55,161 bases of DNA from contig CAISDA010000011.1 of the NCBI GenBank assembly GCA_903884005.1, forward strand, positions 1 through 55,161, in the 5' to 3' direction. The position numbers and the translations under genes are program-made. The stretch is from an uncultured Ignavibacteriota bacterium. GTDB lineage: Bacteria > Bacteroidota > Ignavibacteria > UBA10030 > UBA8401. Of this stretch, positions 45,356-54,438 are shown piece after piece. A model generated the notes under the pieces. It was not told where the DNA came from. It worked only from the letters and a program-made list of their open reading frames with translations, and made no database searches. Every line of letters starts with the position of its first letter. Position 1 is the stretch's first letter.

Positions 45356-47497
45356 ATGGAACGACGCACATTCATCGATGCAGTGATCTTCGCCTATGCG
45401 CAGATCTTTTTCAGCAACAGGCGCTGGTTTGGCGTGATCGTCTTGTGTGCATCATTCATCAGCCCCGTCATCGGCATCTTCGGCCTCATCGGCGCGCTTG
45501 TGTCCACGCTGCTGGCCTACGGATTGAAGTACAATCAAGAACGCATTCGCTCCGGGTTCTATGGCTTCAACGGCATCCTCTTCGGCGCCGCTGCTGCATA
45601 TTTTTTTCAAATCACGCCGCTGGTGGCGGCGGTCATTCTCGTCTTTTTGGTGATTGTGTTCTTCGCCGCTGCTGCGCTGGAACATTATCTCGCAACGGCA
45701 TTCAATCTGCCGGGCCTCAGCCTTCCGTTCATCCTCTCGCTCTGCGTGTTTATTATTTTTTCCTCCAATTTTGAGTGGATGGTGCATGCCGCTCCGCCGA
45801 GGGAAGTGGAATTGGCGTTTCAGGTTCCCGAAGCAATGCGCTTTTATTTTGAATCGCTCGGCTACATCATCTTTCAGCCGCATTTCATTTCCGGCATGAT
45901 CATCGCAGCGGCGATCCTGGCGTTCTCTCGCGTGCTGTTTGTCAACAGCATTATCGCATACGCGCTGAACAGCCTGCTCGTTCATGTGCTCTATCCCGAC
46001 CCGACTCCGGCGTTCATGATCCAATCGTCGTTCAATGCGATGCTCGTCTCGTTCGCGCTGGGCGGCAGCCTCATCATCGTTTCGAAAAAAACGACGCTGC
46101 TCGTCGCGCTCTCGACCGTCGTCTCATTGATCTTTACGATTTTTTTTACCGGCATCTTCGCCGCGCACTCGCTGCCGGTTCTCGTGCTTCCGTTCAATGT
46201 CGTGACGCTGGCCACCATCTATTCGCTGAAATTCCGGCAGGAACACAGCGACCTGGTCCTTCTCTATTTCCTTCCCGGATCGCCGGAGGAAAATTATTAT
46301 TATCATCACAATAGAAAATTGCGATTCGACCGGTACCGCCTCATCTTTCCTGAATTGCCATTCTTCGGCGAGTGGACGGTAACCCAGGGGTACGACGGCA
46401 GCCTCACGCACCGCGGCGATTGGCGCCACGCCTTGGATTTTGTCATCACCGATAACAACGGAAATGAATTTGCCGGGCATGGCACTTCTCCGGCCGATTA
46501 TTTTTGCTATAATACCCCCGTTGCGGCGCCGATGGATGGAGAGGTCGTCCGCATTGTCGATGGCCTGCCGGATGCGCCGATCGATACGCCGGACCTGGAG
46601 CATAATTGGGGAAATACGATCGTCCTGTCGCACCAATACGAGCTCTACTCGTCGCTCTCGCATCTGAAAGCCGGCAGCATACTGGTCAAAAAGGGAGACA
46701 CGGTCCGGAAGGGGCAGGTCCTTGCGAGATGCGGCAGCAGCGGACGCTCTCCCGCACCCCACCTGCATTTTCAATTTCAACTGAGCGAGCGGGTCGGCGA
46801 AAAGACATTCGCATTTCCGATCTCCCAATATCTGCAGCAGGACAAGGATGGTTTCGTACTGCGGACGTTCGAGATCCCGGAACAGGGAGCACGCGTCAGG
46901 AATATTGAGATCCACAATGGACTCCGAAAGGCGTTCGAGTTCCGCCCCGATGAGTCGTATCACTTCGTGTGCACTTCCGGCGCCGCCACATTCGAAGAAT
47001 CCTGGTCGGTCACGATCGACGCGTACAACATCCTGTCGATCACGTCGTCCAGAGGAACGACTGCCTATCTCCAGGTGAGGGATAAGATCATGATGTTTAC
47101 CGGCATTGTCGGCAACCATGATAACGCATTGTACCATTTTTATCTCTGTGCGCTCAGCGCTCCGCTTGGCTTCATCGAACAGCTTCAGTGGACCGACAGC
47201 TATCCGGTCTCGGCGGCAATTTCCCTGCCGGTGCGTTTTTTCCCTGAATTCTTCCTTGTGTTCGTGAACCAACTTTCCGCCGATGCGGAATTCTGCATGA
47301 ACAAAGTTTCCAATGGCGAAACGCAGTTTGTGATCTCATCACGCCAGCGGCTGCGGGGCCGCGGCCTGCTGCGGTTCTTCAACGAAACCAAGGAAGGCTC
47401 TCTCGTGATTCGGCAGGATGGTGAAATCGAAGCCCTCACCGTCCGCTCTAATTCTGATACATTCTCCGCAGTCCGCAAACATATGGAACACTCATGA
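45356..47497 (+). CDS. Urea transporter fused to M23 peptidase
   Basis: A 713-aa protein. The ATG at 45356 is chosen; a TTG one codon upstream is possible. The N-terminal half (about 1-300) has about ten membrane helices of the urea transporter family, with the family signature GFNGILFGAAAAYF. Residues about 330-480 form an M23 (LytM) domain with zinc residues in HRGDWRHALDF and PHLHFQF. About 230 further beta-rich residues follow. M23 enzymes cleave peptidoglycan cross-links or act as binding modules; the four expected metal residues appear to be present. A channel joined to a cell-wall-active domain suggests a transport path through the inner membrane positioned at the wall. It begins eight bases after the decarboxylase stop and overlaps the next gene by four. 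Confidence 0.9.
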   Translation: MERRTFIDAVIFAYAQIFFSNRRWFGVIVLCASFISPVIGIFGLIGALVSTLLAYGLKYNQERIRSGFYGFNGILFGAAAAYFFQITPLVAAVILVFLVIVFFAAAALEHYLATAFNLPGLSLPFILSLCVFIIFSSNFEWMVHAAPPREVELAFQVPEAMRFYFESLGYIIFQPHFISGMIIAAAILAFSRVLFVNSIIAYALNSLLVHVLYPDPTPAFMIQSSFNAMLVSFALGGSLIIVSKKTTLLVALSTVVSLIFTIFFTGIFAAHSLPVLVLPFNVVTLATIYSLKFRQEHSDLVLLYFLPGSPEENYYYHHNRKLRFDRYRLIFPELPFFGEWTVTQGYDGSLTHRGDWRHALDFVITDNNGNEFAGHGTSPADYFCYNTPVAAPMDGEVVRIVDGLPDAPIDTPDLEHNWGNTIVLSHQYELYSSLSHLKAGSILVKKGDTVRKGQVLARCGSSGRSPAPHLHFQFQLSERVGEKTFAFPISQYLQQDKDGFVLRTFEIPEQGARVRNIEIHNGLRKAFEFRPDESYHFVCTSGAATFEESWSVTIDAYNILSITSSRGTTAYLQVRDKIMMFTGIVGNHDNALYHFYLCALSAPLGFIEQLQWTDSYPVSAAISLPVRFFPEFFLVFVNQLSADAEFCMNKVSNGETQFVISSRQRLRGRGLLRFFNETKEGSLVIRQDGEIEALTVRSNSDTFSAVRKHMEHS

Positions 47498-48126
47498 GCA
47501 TCACACGCATATCCGGCATGCTATTCCTCCTGTTGTGGGTGCTCGGTCCGGCACCAGCATTGTGCGCCCAGACCGATGAAAAGGTGCAAGCCTTTGCTGC
47601 ATCAACGAACGAAGAAACAGCAAAGAATTACACCAATGCGATCCAGATCATGAAAACGATCAATGAAAAATACCATTCTGATTATTTGATATCGCTGCGG
47701 CTCGGATGGCTGCATTACCTTTCAAAGGACTACGAGTCGTCCATTCGCTATTACCAGGAAGCTGAAAAAATAAGCGACAACAGCATCGAATCTCTGCTGG
47801 GCATCACCTACCCGTACGCCGAGCTCAAAAAATGGGATCAGATCCAGGATGTCTACAACACGATCCTCTCGAAAGACAAATTAAACTATGCGGCAAATCT
47901 GAGGCTGGGGCAGATCTACTATCACCGGGCGAACTATGTTCTGGCCAAAAAATATTTTACCGTCCTCTACGAGCAGTTCCCCTCCGACTATGAAACGAAC
48001 CTCTATCTCGGCTGGACGTATTACTACCTGGGCGCGCGGTCGAAAGCGCAGTTCCATTTCGTGAATGCGATGTCGATGAATGGATCGGATACGAGCGCGC
48101 TCAAAGGCTGGGGACTGACAAAATGA
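47494..48126 (+). CDS. Periplasmic TPR protein of the PqqD operon
   Basis: A 210-aa protein with an N-terminal signal sequence (about 1-25; ALCAQ could be a signal-peptidase I or lipoprotein-like site, but the cysteine lies within ALCA, not a clean lipobox). About four tetratricopeptide repeats follow, seen in repeated patterns such as LRLGWLHYLSKDYESSIRYY, LRLGQIYYHRANYVLAKKYF and LYLGWTYYYLGARSKAQFHF. TPR proteins of this sort commonly bridge inner- and outer-membrane parts of a pathway. Both ends overlap neighbours by four bases (ATGA), tying it to the urea-transporter fusion and the barrel protein. Confidence 0.85.
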   Translation: MSITRISGMLFLLLWVLGPAPALCAQTDEKVQAFAASTNEETAKNYTNAIQIMKTINEKYHSDYLISLRLGWLHYLSKDYESSIRYYQEAEKISDNSIESLLGITYPYAELKKWDQIQDVYNTILSKDKLNYAANLRLGQIYYHRANYVLAKKYFTVLYEQFPSDYETNLYLGWTYYYLGARSKAQFHFVNAMSMNGSDTSALKGWGLTK

Positions 48127-48947
48127 GAATCCTTTCTGCAGTCGCAGCGCTGTGTGCTGCATCGATCGTATGGAGCGCCTCCGCAGCGGCACAACAAGCA
48201 TACATTATTCCGTCGCTCTATGGAACCTCCGGATCGTATTCGAACGGCAGCTCCTCTGCATCGATCGACGCCTATGCGCTTGCACAGATCGGTGGGAATG
48301 ATTTTCTCTCCGTCGCTGTCGGCAGTCTTACCATCGACGCAGCGGAGTGGACATACGCGCAATCTTTGCTCGCCTGCGCGGGAACGAAAAATTTCTATCC
48401 CTTTTCTCTGAGCCTCCGCCTGGGTATGGTCGGTGGTGAGTATTCGGCAAAGCAATATCGGTACACCTACACAGACAAAATTTTTCTTGTAAGCGCCGGC
48501 GGCAGGTATAATTGGGACATGTTTTATTTCCGCGCCGACTATACGCATTTGGACCTGCAAGGATATAAGAATGTCGTCGCCCGGCAGGTATCAATCGGGG
48601 CTGAATGGGTCGCGTCCGAATCCATTTCACTTACGGTATCCCCGCTGTACTCCACACTGACTGATGGACGGAATCTTTTCGGAGTCACGGTCGGAGGCAC
48701 ATTCATTCCTGCCGCACCGCTCACGATCCGCTGCACCGGTTTCATGGGCGCGCGCGCGTACTTCTTCGATCCGGACCTTCTTGTTGAATACAACCAGGAT
48801 GCCACGCAAAAATATCTGGCAGGCCTGTCGGCCGAATATTCAGTTATTCCGGAACTCAAAGTGAGCTGCGCATATCATGTGACAGGATTTTCCGACTACA
48901 CCATCCGCTACGCGAGTGTCGGCCTCATCGGAACGATTTTGTTGTAG
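48123..48947 (+). CDS. Outer-membrane beta-barrel protein, YaiO-like
   Basis: A 274-aa protein with signal peptide (about 1-24). The mature part is made of alternating strands (SYSNGSSSASIDAYALAQIG, FYFRADYTHLDLQGY and others) and the chain ends in YASVGLIGTILL, all expected for a small outer-membrane barrel. The order TPR then barrel resembles YaiO-type outer-membrane proteins, where a TPR region precedes the barrel. It is the last gene of the six-gene operon and lies tail-to-tail with the sugar operon (24 bases apart). Likely outer-membrane outlet or anchor for the pathway; this is inference. Confidence 0.8.
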   Translation: MRILSAVAALCAASIVWSASAAAQQAYIIPSLYGTSGSYSNGSSSASIDAYALAQIGGNDFLSVAVGSLTIDAAEWTYAQSLLACAGTKNFYPFSLSLRLGMVGGEYSAKQYRYTYTDKIFLVSAGGRYNWDMFYFRADYTHLDLQGYKNVVARQVSIGAEWVASESISLTVSPLYSTLTDGRNLFGVTVGGTFIPAAPLTIRCTGFMGARAYFFDPDLLVEYNQDATQKYLAGLSAEYSVIPELKVSCAYHVTGFSDYTIRYASVGLIGTILL

Positions 48948-48970
48948 GGGAAGGGTGGGGGTGTTAGTGC

Positions 48971-49963
48971 TCAATACATCAATAATTCCCTGATTGTCTT
49001 CATGCTGACCGCGCCGCCCGTTGAAGTCGGATTTTTGAGATTGAAATGGGCGCTGGCATGGGCCGTCCTCAGCATGTCCTTGACGGAAAGGTTTTCGTGC
49101 ACGCCATAGAGAATGCCGGCGCAAAATGCATCCCCGGCCCCCACTGTTCCCTTGATGTCTTCGGGGCGTATCGCAATAGATGGCTCGTAGTGATACTCTC
49201 CCTGTGTATTCATGCAGATCCCGCCTTCGGGAAAATGTATCACCAGCTGCTTCTTGACCCCGAACGACATGATCTTTGCCGCTGCATCCTGAAGACTGTT
49301 GTGGTTGATGAGACCGTTTGTGCGAATCTGAATATTCGCGATGTGCGCCGCTTCCACTTCGTTGATCGTGAAATAATCCACATGCTTCATGCATGGCGTG
49401 ATGATGTCGTTGTACCGGGAACTATCTTCGGAAACGACGTCGACCGATGTTTCGTATCCCTCCGACTTCAGCATGCTCAACACCTTTGCGGCCTTTGTGC
49501 CGAACTGTGCGTCGGGAGCGTCCAATGCATCGAGCAGCAGCAGGTACCCGAGATGAAAAATCCTGGCGTTGGTGCGTATGCATTCGAAATGAGTTTCATC
49601 TAAAAATTGATTTGCTCCCCTGTAATGGAAAAATGTTCTTTTGCCGTTCGATTTCACCGTCATCACATCGGTGTACGACGTCAACGCTTTGTCGGTGATT
49701 GTTATATACGATGTATCGATGCCGTTCACCGTGAATGTGTCAGCGATCTGCCGGCCCGTTTCGTCGTTTCCAACGAGGCCCATCGCAGAGAGCGGAAGCC
49801 CCATATCGAATTTGGCTAGGTCCACAAGGCAGTTATGCGGTGCGCCGCCCGGACAGGCTTGAATGCTTTCAATGTTCGCCAGCATTCCTTCCTGCGGCAG
49901 GATATCGATGATCTTGACATAATCCATGATCAGGTTCCCGCCGGACATGATGCCGTTTCTCAT
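48971..49963 (-). CDS. PfkB-family carbohydrate kinase
   Basis: A 330-aa ribokinase-like sugar kinase starting at ATG 49963-49961 with GGAG just upstream. Motifs: N-terminal GGAPHNCLVDLAKF, sugar-binding region, and the C-terminal GTVGAGDAFCAG with catalytic Asp. Third gene of a minus-strand operon after a sugar isomerase and a class II aldolase. In that setting it would phosphorylate the ketose made by the isomerase (fructose or xylulose) so that the aldolase can split it. Substrate position (C1 or C6) is not evident from the sequence. Confidence 0.88.
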   Translation of the reverse strand: MRNGIMSGGNLIMDYVKIIDILPQEGMLANIESIQACPGGAPHNCLVDLAKFDMGLPLSAMGLVGNDETGRQIADTFTVNGIDTSYITITDKALTSYTDVMTVKSNGKRTFFHYRGANQFLDETHFECIRTNARIFHLGYLLLLDALDAPDAQFGTKAAKVLSMLKSEGYETSVDVVSEDSSRYNDIITPCMKHVDYFTINEVEAAHIANIQIRTNGLINHNSLQDAAAKIMSFGVKKQLVIHFPEGGICMNTQGEYHYEPSIAIRPEDIKGTVGAGDAFCAGILYGVHENLSVKDMLRTAHASAHFNLKNPTSTGGAVSMKTIRELLMY

Positions 49964-50042
49964 GATGCTCCTTGTGTATCCCTTACCGTTAAAAAACATT
50001 CACCATTAGAATCGTTGCGCTGAGGCGCTCTGCTGCGCACTA

Positions 50043-50909
50043 TCACGCTTTCCCGCAGCTGCCGAAGATGGTCATTTGCCCGGCGACGACCCTGCTGACA
50101 CTTTCCTGAACCTGCAGCATGATATCGGGGTATGCATTGTATTTGAGGTCCACATCCCTCTTGGTTATTGCGACATGTAACGTGTCGATGGCAGCCCGTG
50201 CCATCCCCGTGAAGAAATTGATCTTCGCTATTCCAAGGCCTATGGCTTTTTTAAAGTCTTCGTCCGATATACCCGAGCCCCCATGCAGAACAAGAGGGAT
50301 GCCGGATTTTTTGTGTATGGAATCCAATCGCTCAAAATCGAGCTTCGGCTCGCCCCTGTACCTGCCATGAGCGTTGCCGATGGCAACTGCCAGCGCGTCG
50401 ATCTGAGTCTTCTGTATGAAATCTTCAGCCAACGCCGGATCTGTATACATGGCGGCGTCGATCGTACCCATCAGTTCTCCGCCTTCGGAGCCGCCGACGG
50501 CCCCGAGTTCAGCCTCTACCGACACATTGACGGCATGACACAGTTTTGTTATTTCTCGTGTCTGGGCGATGTTGTCTTCGTAGGAGAGATGGGATCCGTC
50601 GAACATGACTGACGTGAATCCGCACCGTACGGCTGCGGCCACTGTTTCAAATTTCAATCCGTGATCGAGGTTCAGTGTTACCGGTACGCATGCTTTGTGC
50701 GCGCGCTTGATGACCGCCGCGGCGATCACTTCGATATCGACGTATGCCAGATGAACTTCCGCAATATTGAGTATGACAGGAGATTGCATCCGTTCAGCGG
50801 CGCTCACAACTGCCTCAAGGAGCTCGGTGTTGATCACATTAAAGGCGCCAACGGCATAGTTGCCTCTTGTGGCAGGCGCGAGAATATCTTTTAAATTAAG
50901 TAATGCCAT
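50043..50909 (-). CDS. Class II fructose/tagatose-bisphosphate-type aldolase
   Basis: A 288-aa TIM-barrel zinc aldolase of the FbaA/GatY/KbaY family. Motifs are NLDHG (zinc His), VMFDGSHLSYEDNI, EAELGAVGG, GNAHGRY, LHGGSGI and KINFFTGM. Phosphate and zinc residues appear complete. It splits a ketose phosphate to dihydroxyacetone phosphate and an aldehyde. The gene starts 12 bases after the isomerase stop and is followed after 79 bases by a PfkB kinase, giving a complete isomerase-kinase-aldolase set. The exact substrate (fructose, tagatose or xylulose phosphate) cannot be read from sequence. Confidence 0.92.
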   Translation of the reverse strand: MALLNLKDILAPATRGNYAVGAFNVINTELLEAVVSAAERMQSPVILNIAEVHLAYVDIEVIAAAVIKRAHKACVPVTLNLDHGLKFETVAAAVRCGFTSVMFDGSHLSYEDNIAQTREITKLCHAVNVSVEAELGAVGGSEGGELMGTIDAAMYTDPALAEDFIQKTQIDALAVAIGNAHGRYRGEPKLDFERLDSIHKKSGIPLVLHGGSGISDEDFKKAIGLGIAKINFFTGMARAAIDTLHVAITKRDVDLKYNAYPDIMLQVQESVSRVVAGQMTIFGSCGKA

Positions 50910-50921
50910 ATGCTCTCGTTT

Positions 50922-51605
50922 TTATTCTATGAATTTTTGATAATCGGTGCACAGGAGATGTGTTGGAATAACGTCCTCCTCAATGGCAGGGAAGCGTCCG
51001 ATCGTTTCGAAAAACCTGTTGTCCGTATTGTCATCGTTCACCATCGATACTTCACCGACCATCACTGTTCCTTTTTTCTTCTCGCCGTAGAAACGATGGT
51101 ATAGTTCCTGCGGAAGCGTAATGCTCTGCCCCGGCGCAAGACTCACCGTCCCGCCCGCCTCGATGGTTGTGACAGTCCCGTCTATGGACACAGTGATGTT
51201 CTTTTTAGACAATCCTTCACGCACCGTCGAGCCATACAGCTCGATGATCAGGTTGCCGCCTCCGCGATTAATGATATCCTCCATTTTATTCCAATGGAAA
51301 TGCATCGGAGTGACCTGCTCTTCCTGCACGATCATGATCTTTTCTGCGTAGGCTTTTGGATATCGTTTGCTTTTCAGCTTCCCGTTGCGGAGCGTGAAAA
51401 GGAGCAGCCCGGTTGTTCTGAAATCGCCTGTGCCGAAATCAGTGATATCCCAGCCCAATCCGAGATCAATAATTTCCTGTGTTGTGTTTTTATGCTGCTG
51501 CCAGTCGGCGATCGAGTACGAGGCGAAGTCAGGCATGGCGAATTTCATCGTTTTGAAAAATCTGACCGCATCATCAATGATGGAATTTATTTCGGAGCGC
51601 TTCAT
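50922..51605 (-). CDS. D-lyxose/D-mannose isomerase-like cupin enzyme
   Basis: A 227-aa cupin sugar isomerase. The ATG at 51605 has GAAGGA nine bases upstream; one at 51611 is also possible. Metal ligands are in MHFHWNKMED (H, H, E) and the late His is in LPQELYHRFYGE. The opening MKRSEINSIIDDAV and GLGWDITDFGTGDF fit D-lyxose isomerases, which interconvert D-lyxose with D-xylulose and D-mannose with D-fructose. First gene of the operon with an aldolase and a kinase, so it likely feeds one of these sugars into central metabolism. Confidence 0.85.
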   Translation of the reverse strand: MKRSEINSIIDDAVRFFKTMKFAMPDFASYSIADWQQHKNTTQEIIDLGLGWDITDFGTGDFRTTGLLLFTLRNGKLKSKRYPKAYAEKIMIVQEEQVTPMHFHWNKMEDIINRGGGNLIIELYGSTVREGLSKKNITVSIDGTVTTIEAGGTVSLAPGQSITLPQELYHRFYGEKKKGTVMVGEVSMVNDDNTDNRFFETIGRFPAIEEDVIPTHLLCTDYQKFIE

Positions 51606-51736
51606 ATGCATTGGTCCTTCATTAATGAATAAATTATCTCTGACCGATTCGGGAACGAAAGAGGCAGTGTGATCGCACCTACTCAGTGCTGCGATCTTTT
51701 TTACAAGGCCTTTGGTTTGTTCCGATCGCGTATCTT

Positions 51737-52453
51737 TTACTTCATATGCCTGATGCGCACTTCGATCTCCGGCGAAGCACCCAACAATTTGACAAGCTTC
51801 TTCGTATCCGTCTCTCCGGTATGATAAGGGTAGAGAACCTTCGGCATGAATGAACGCGCCGCCGCGGCCGTTTCCTCCGGCGTCATCGTATACGGCAGGT
51901 TCATCGGCAGGAACGCGATGTCGATATTGTCAAGATGTGACATCTCCGGGATGTCGTCCGTGTCTCCCGCAATATAGATGCGCTTCTCGCCGATCGTCAG
52001 CACATAGCCATTGCCGTCACCCTTAGGATGGAAGGGGAGCCCGTTGTCGCGCATATGTCTGATGTTATACGCGGGCACGGCCTCGATCTTTATATCGCCG
52101 ATCTGGCACGTATCGCCGTTGTTCATAATGATGGCACCCGTCACCTTCTGAGCGCCAAGTACGGTCGTGACCAGCTGCGTTCCCTCGTTCCTGATCTTCC
52201 CGATCGCGGTCGTGTCCAGGTGATCGGAATGATCGTGCGTCACCAGAATAATGTCCGCTTTGGGGAAGCTGGAATACTCCGCCAGCTTACCATACGGATC
52301 AATAAAGATCGTCTTTCCGTGATGCGTGAATATGAGCGATGAGTGACCGATGAAGGTGATCTCGATCTCTCCCGCAGTTGTCTGTACGGCATCCTTTTCG
52401 TACGTCGCTGTTGCTGTCAATGCTATGACTATGGGGATAACCATGGCGATCAT
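51737..52453 (-). CDS. Secreted metallo-beta-lactamase-fold hydrolase (UPF0173-like)
   Basis: A 238-aa protein beginning with a hydrophobic signal sequence (MIAMVIPIVIALTATAT). AGGAGG lies five bases before the ATG. The metallo-hydrolase motif is THDHSDHLD, preceded by FIGHSSLIF and FIDPYG and followed by the AGDTDD metal residue and PYHTGETD near the end. It resembles UPF0173/UlaG-like metal-dependent hydrolases with an added export signal. Substrate is unknown. It stands alone on the minus strand, 131 bases before the isomerase gene. Confidence 0.85.
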   Translation of the reverse strand: MIAMVIPIVIALTATATYEKDAVQTTAGEIEITFIGHSSLIFTHHGKTIFIDPYGKLAEYSSFPKADIILVTHDHSDHLDTTAIGKIRNEGTQLVTTVLGAQKVTGAIIMNNGDTCQIGDIKIEAVPAYNIRHMRDNGLPFHPKGDGNGYVLTIGEKRIYIAGDTDDIPEMSHLDNIDIAFLPMNLPYTMTPEETAAAARSFMPKVLYPYHTGETDTKKLVKLLGASPEIEVRIRHMK

Positions 52454-52540
52454 CTCTCCCTCCTGAGAAAATGTGATATGGAAAGGTATGACATTCTTTC
52501 AAGGGAATCAATTGTACCCCTCCGCGGTGAATCGTTCCGC

Positions 52541-52569
52541 TTGATAATCGTTCTAAATCTGAGTATGTT
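52541..52569 (+). promoter_or_regulatory. Possible promoter of the phosphodiester glycosidase gene
   Basis: TTGATA (52541-52546), a 17-base spacer and TATGTT (52564-52569). It would leave a leader of about 150 nt. The rest of 52454-52727 shows no gene I can support. Confidence 0.35.
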
Positions 52570-52727
52570 CAACTGAGTTTGTATTTATCGGACGAGCCCG
52601 GGGCGAAAGAATGGCGAGCGTTGCGCCGGCTTTCGTGTATCGATGCCGCGGCGATCAGAGATAGCATCCTTTCACGTGAGGTAAACCGTGCAAAACGGGT
52701 CTCCCTACACATCCGTCGCGATTTCGT

Positions 52728-53849
52728 ATGAAAAATAGTATCTTCTGCCTCGCCTTCATTGTATTGTGTGCCGCACAAGCTCCGAATCCTGTTACGACAG
52801 ATCGTGTCACTTCCGGGGTCCGGCACAGTACCTATAGACTCCCCGGCCCATTCTCCCTCCATGTGATCGAGGTCGACCTGCAAGACACGTCCATCGTGGT
52901 CGAAACATATAAGCCGGAGTGTTTGACAAGGACATCTGCGCAAGCAGCAGCAAACGACCGGATCCGTCATCGTGTGCTCGCCGCAGTGAATGCCGATTTT
53001 TTCAGCTTTACCACGGGCTGGCCTGTCGGCAACCAGGTCGTAAACGGCAAGCCTGTGCTCGGCGTGCGTGATGCGCATTCGGCGCTTGGTATCAGCCGGG
53101 CAGGCAAGGTCACGATCGAAAAATATGCATTCCATGGTGCAATCGTCGCACGTGATGGATCAACAGCGGCGATACGAACGATAAATACGGAACGCGATTC
53201 CGGATCCATCGTGCTGTATACATCGTTCCGCGGACCGACGACCCGCACAGATTCCACAGGCACCGAGCGCACGCTCTCGCTCATCTCACCGTCTTGGACG
53301 GCAAATGATACGCTGCGCTTCATCGTCACAGCGGTAACATCGCCGGGCAACTCGGAGATTCCTGTGAACGGCGCGGTACTATCCGGGGGGAAATCGGCCC
53401 GGCCATTTCTTTCGAATGCTCTTAACCTATCCGATACAGTAAAAGTATTTGCAGGATACGCGCCCATCGTCTCTCCGTTGATGCAGCTCATAGCAGGCCG
53501 GGGAAGGATTGTCACAGCAGGTCGTGATGCCGGATCAATACACGATACATCAGAAGCGGGGATGAAATTCCTCACTGCCCGCCATCCCCGCACATTCGCA
53601 GGAATTAATGCCGATTCATCGAAATTATTTCTCTGTACGGTAGACGGACGGCAGGCGTCGAGTCTCGGAATGTCGTTTTCAGAGATGGCTGCGTTTCTGC
53701 AATCCATCCATGTCACGGAAGCCTTCAATTTGGACGGCGGCGGGTCGACGACAATGGTCGTGCATTGCAACATCGTGAATTCACCATCCGATTCCCTTGG
53801 TGAACGCCCCGTTGCGAACACACTGCAGATCATTGACATCACGCCGTAG
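52728..53849 (+). CDS. Phosphodiester glycosidase (NAGPA-like) family protein
   Basis: A 373-aa secreted protein with signal peptide (about 1-17). It matches the phosphodiester glycosidase domain (NAGPA/DUF2233): AAVNADFFSF near residue 85-94, KLFLCTVDGRQASSLGMS, and the hallmark FNLDGGGSTTMV near the end. This family removes N-acetylglucosamine or related sugars attached through a phosphodiester, and bacterial members act on teichoic acid-like or exopolysaccharide linkages. It stands alone. The final VANTLQIIDI shows that the domain is complete. Confidence 0.88.
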   Translation: MKNSIFCLAFIVLCAAQAPNPVTTDRVTSGVRHSTYRLPGPFSLHVIEVDLQDTSIVVETYKPECLTRTSAQAAANDRIRHRVLAAVNADFFSFTTGWPVGNQVVNGKPVLGVRDAHSALGISRAGKVTIEKYAFHGAIVARDGSTAAIRTINTERDSGSIVLYTSFRGPTTRTDSTGTERTLSLISPSWTANDTLRFIVTAVTSPGNSEIPVNGAVLSGGKSARPFLSNALNLSDTVKVFAGYAPIVSPLMQLIAGRGRIVTAGRDAGSIHDTSEAGMKFLTARHPRTFAGINADSSKLFLCTVDGRQASSLGMSFSEMAAFLQSIHVTEAFNLDGGGSTTMVVHCNIVNSPSDSLGERPVANTLQIIDITP

Positions 53850-54039
53850 CGTGTAAAGATATATTTGGCAGCAAGCCCACCGTGAGCCAATCACTGTCTT
53901 CACAGCAATACGAGTGGCGGATTTCTTTATTCATCGTGATTTCCTGTAATGCCGGCAAAATATGGGCCCAACAAATGTTTTACTCGATCGCCAGGATCCA
54001 TTTTGACACTCGATACGATCATCACCATAGGACCACACC

Positions 54040-54438
54040 ATGACAGAGAATAAAACAAATGACATTCGCGCGTTCGCGATCCGGTACACCGCCGCCTGGT
54101 GCAGTCACGATGCGGCCGGTGTTGCATCCTTCTTTTCACCTGATGGCTCGCTCAGGGACAATGACGGTCCGGTGATGAGGGGACGGAAAGCCATTTCGGA
54201 ATCCGCCCAGAGCTTTATGGACACATTCCCGGACCTCGGGCTCAGTCTCGACGATATCGTCGAGGCTGACGGCACATGGTCGTACACGTGGACGCTCGAA
54301 GGAACGCATTGCACGACAGGGAGACATGTTCGGATCAACGGGGCTGAAAAATGGAGAATCGGCGATGATGGTTTAGTCGCCGAGTCCATTGGAAGCTTCG
54401 ATGCCGAAGATTTCACCAGGCAAGTCGGACAATCATAA
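54040..54438 (+). CDS. SnoaL-like (NTF2-fold) protein
   Basis: A 132-aa cytoplasmic protein with the NTF2/SnoaL pattern: RAFAIRYTAAWCSHDAAGVA, FFSPDGSLRD, RGRKAISESAQSFMDTFPDL, then WTLEGTHCTTGRHVRINGAE. Such domains serve as small cyclases, isomerases or binding proteins. The catalytic pair of polyketide cyclases cannot be confirmed here. No operon partner is evident. Confidence 0.8.
   Translation: MTENKTNDIRAFAIRYTAAWCSHDAAGVASFFSPDGSLRDNDGPVMRGRKAISESAQSFMDTFPDLGLSLDDIVEADGTWSYTWTLEGTHCTTGRHVRINGAEKWRIGDDGLVAESIGSFDAEDFTRQVGQS

Noticed and set aside
46124-47272. Long minus-strand open frame inside the urea-transporter/M23 gene
   Set aside because: It is antisense to a clearly conserved protein, rich in Arg/Asp/Glu, and has no family features.
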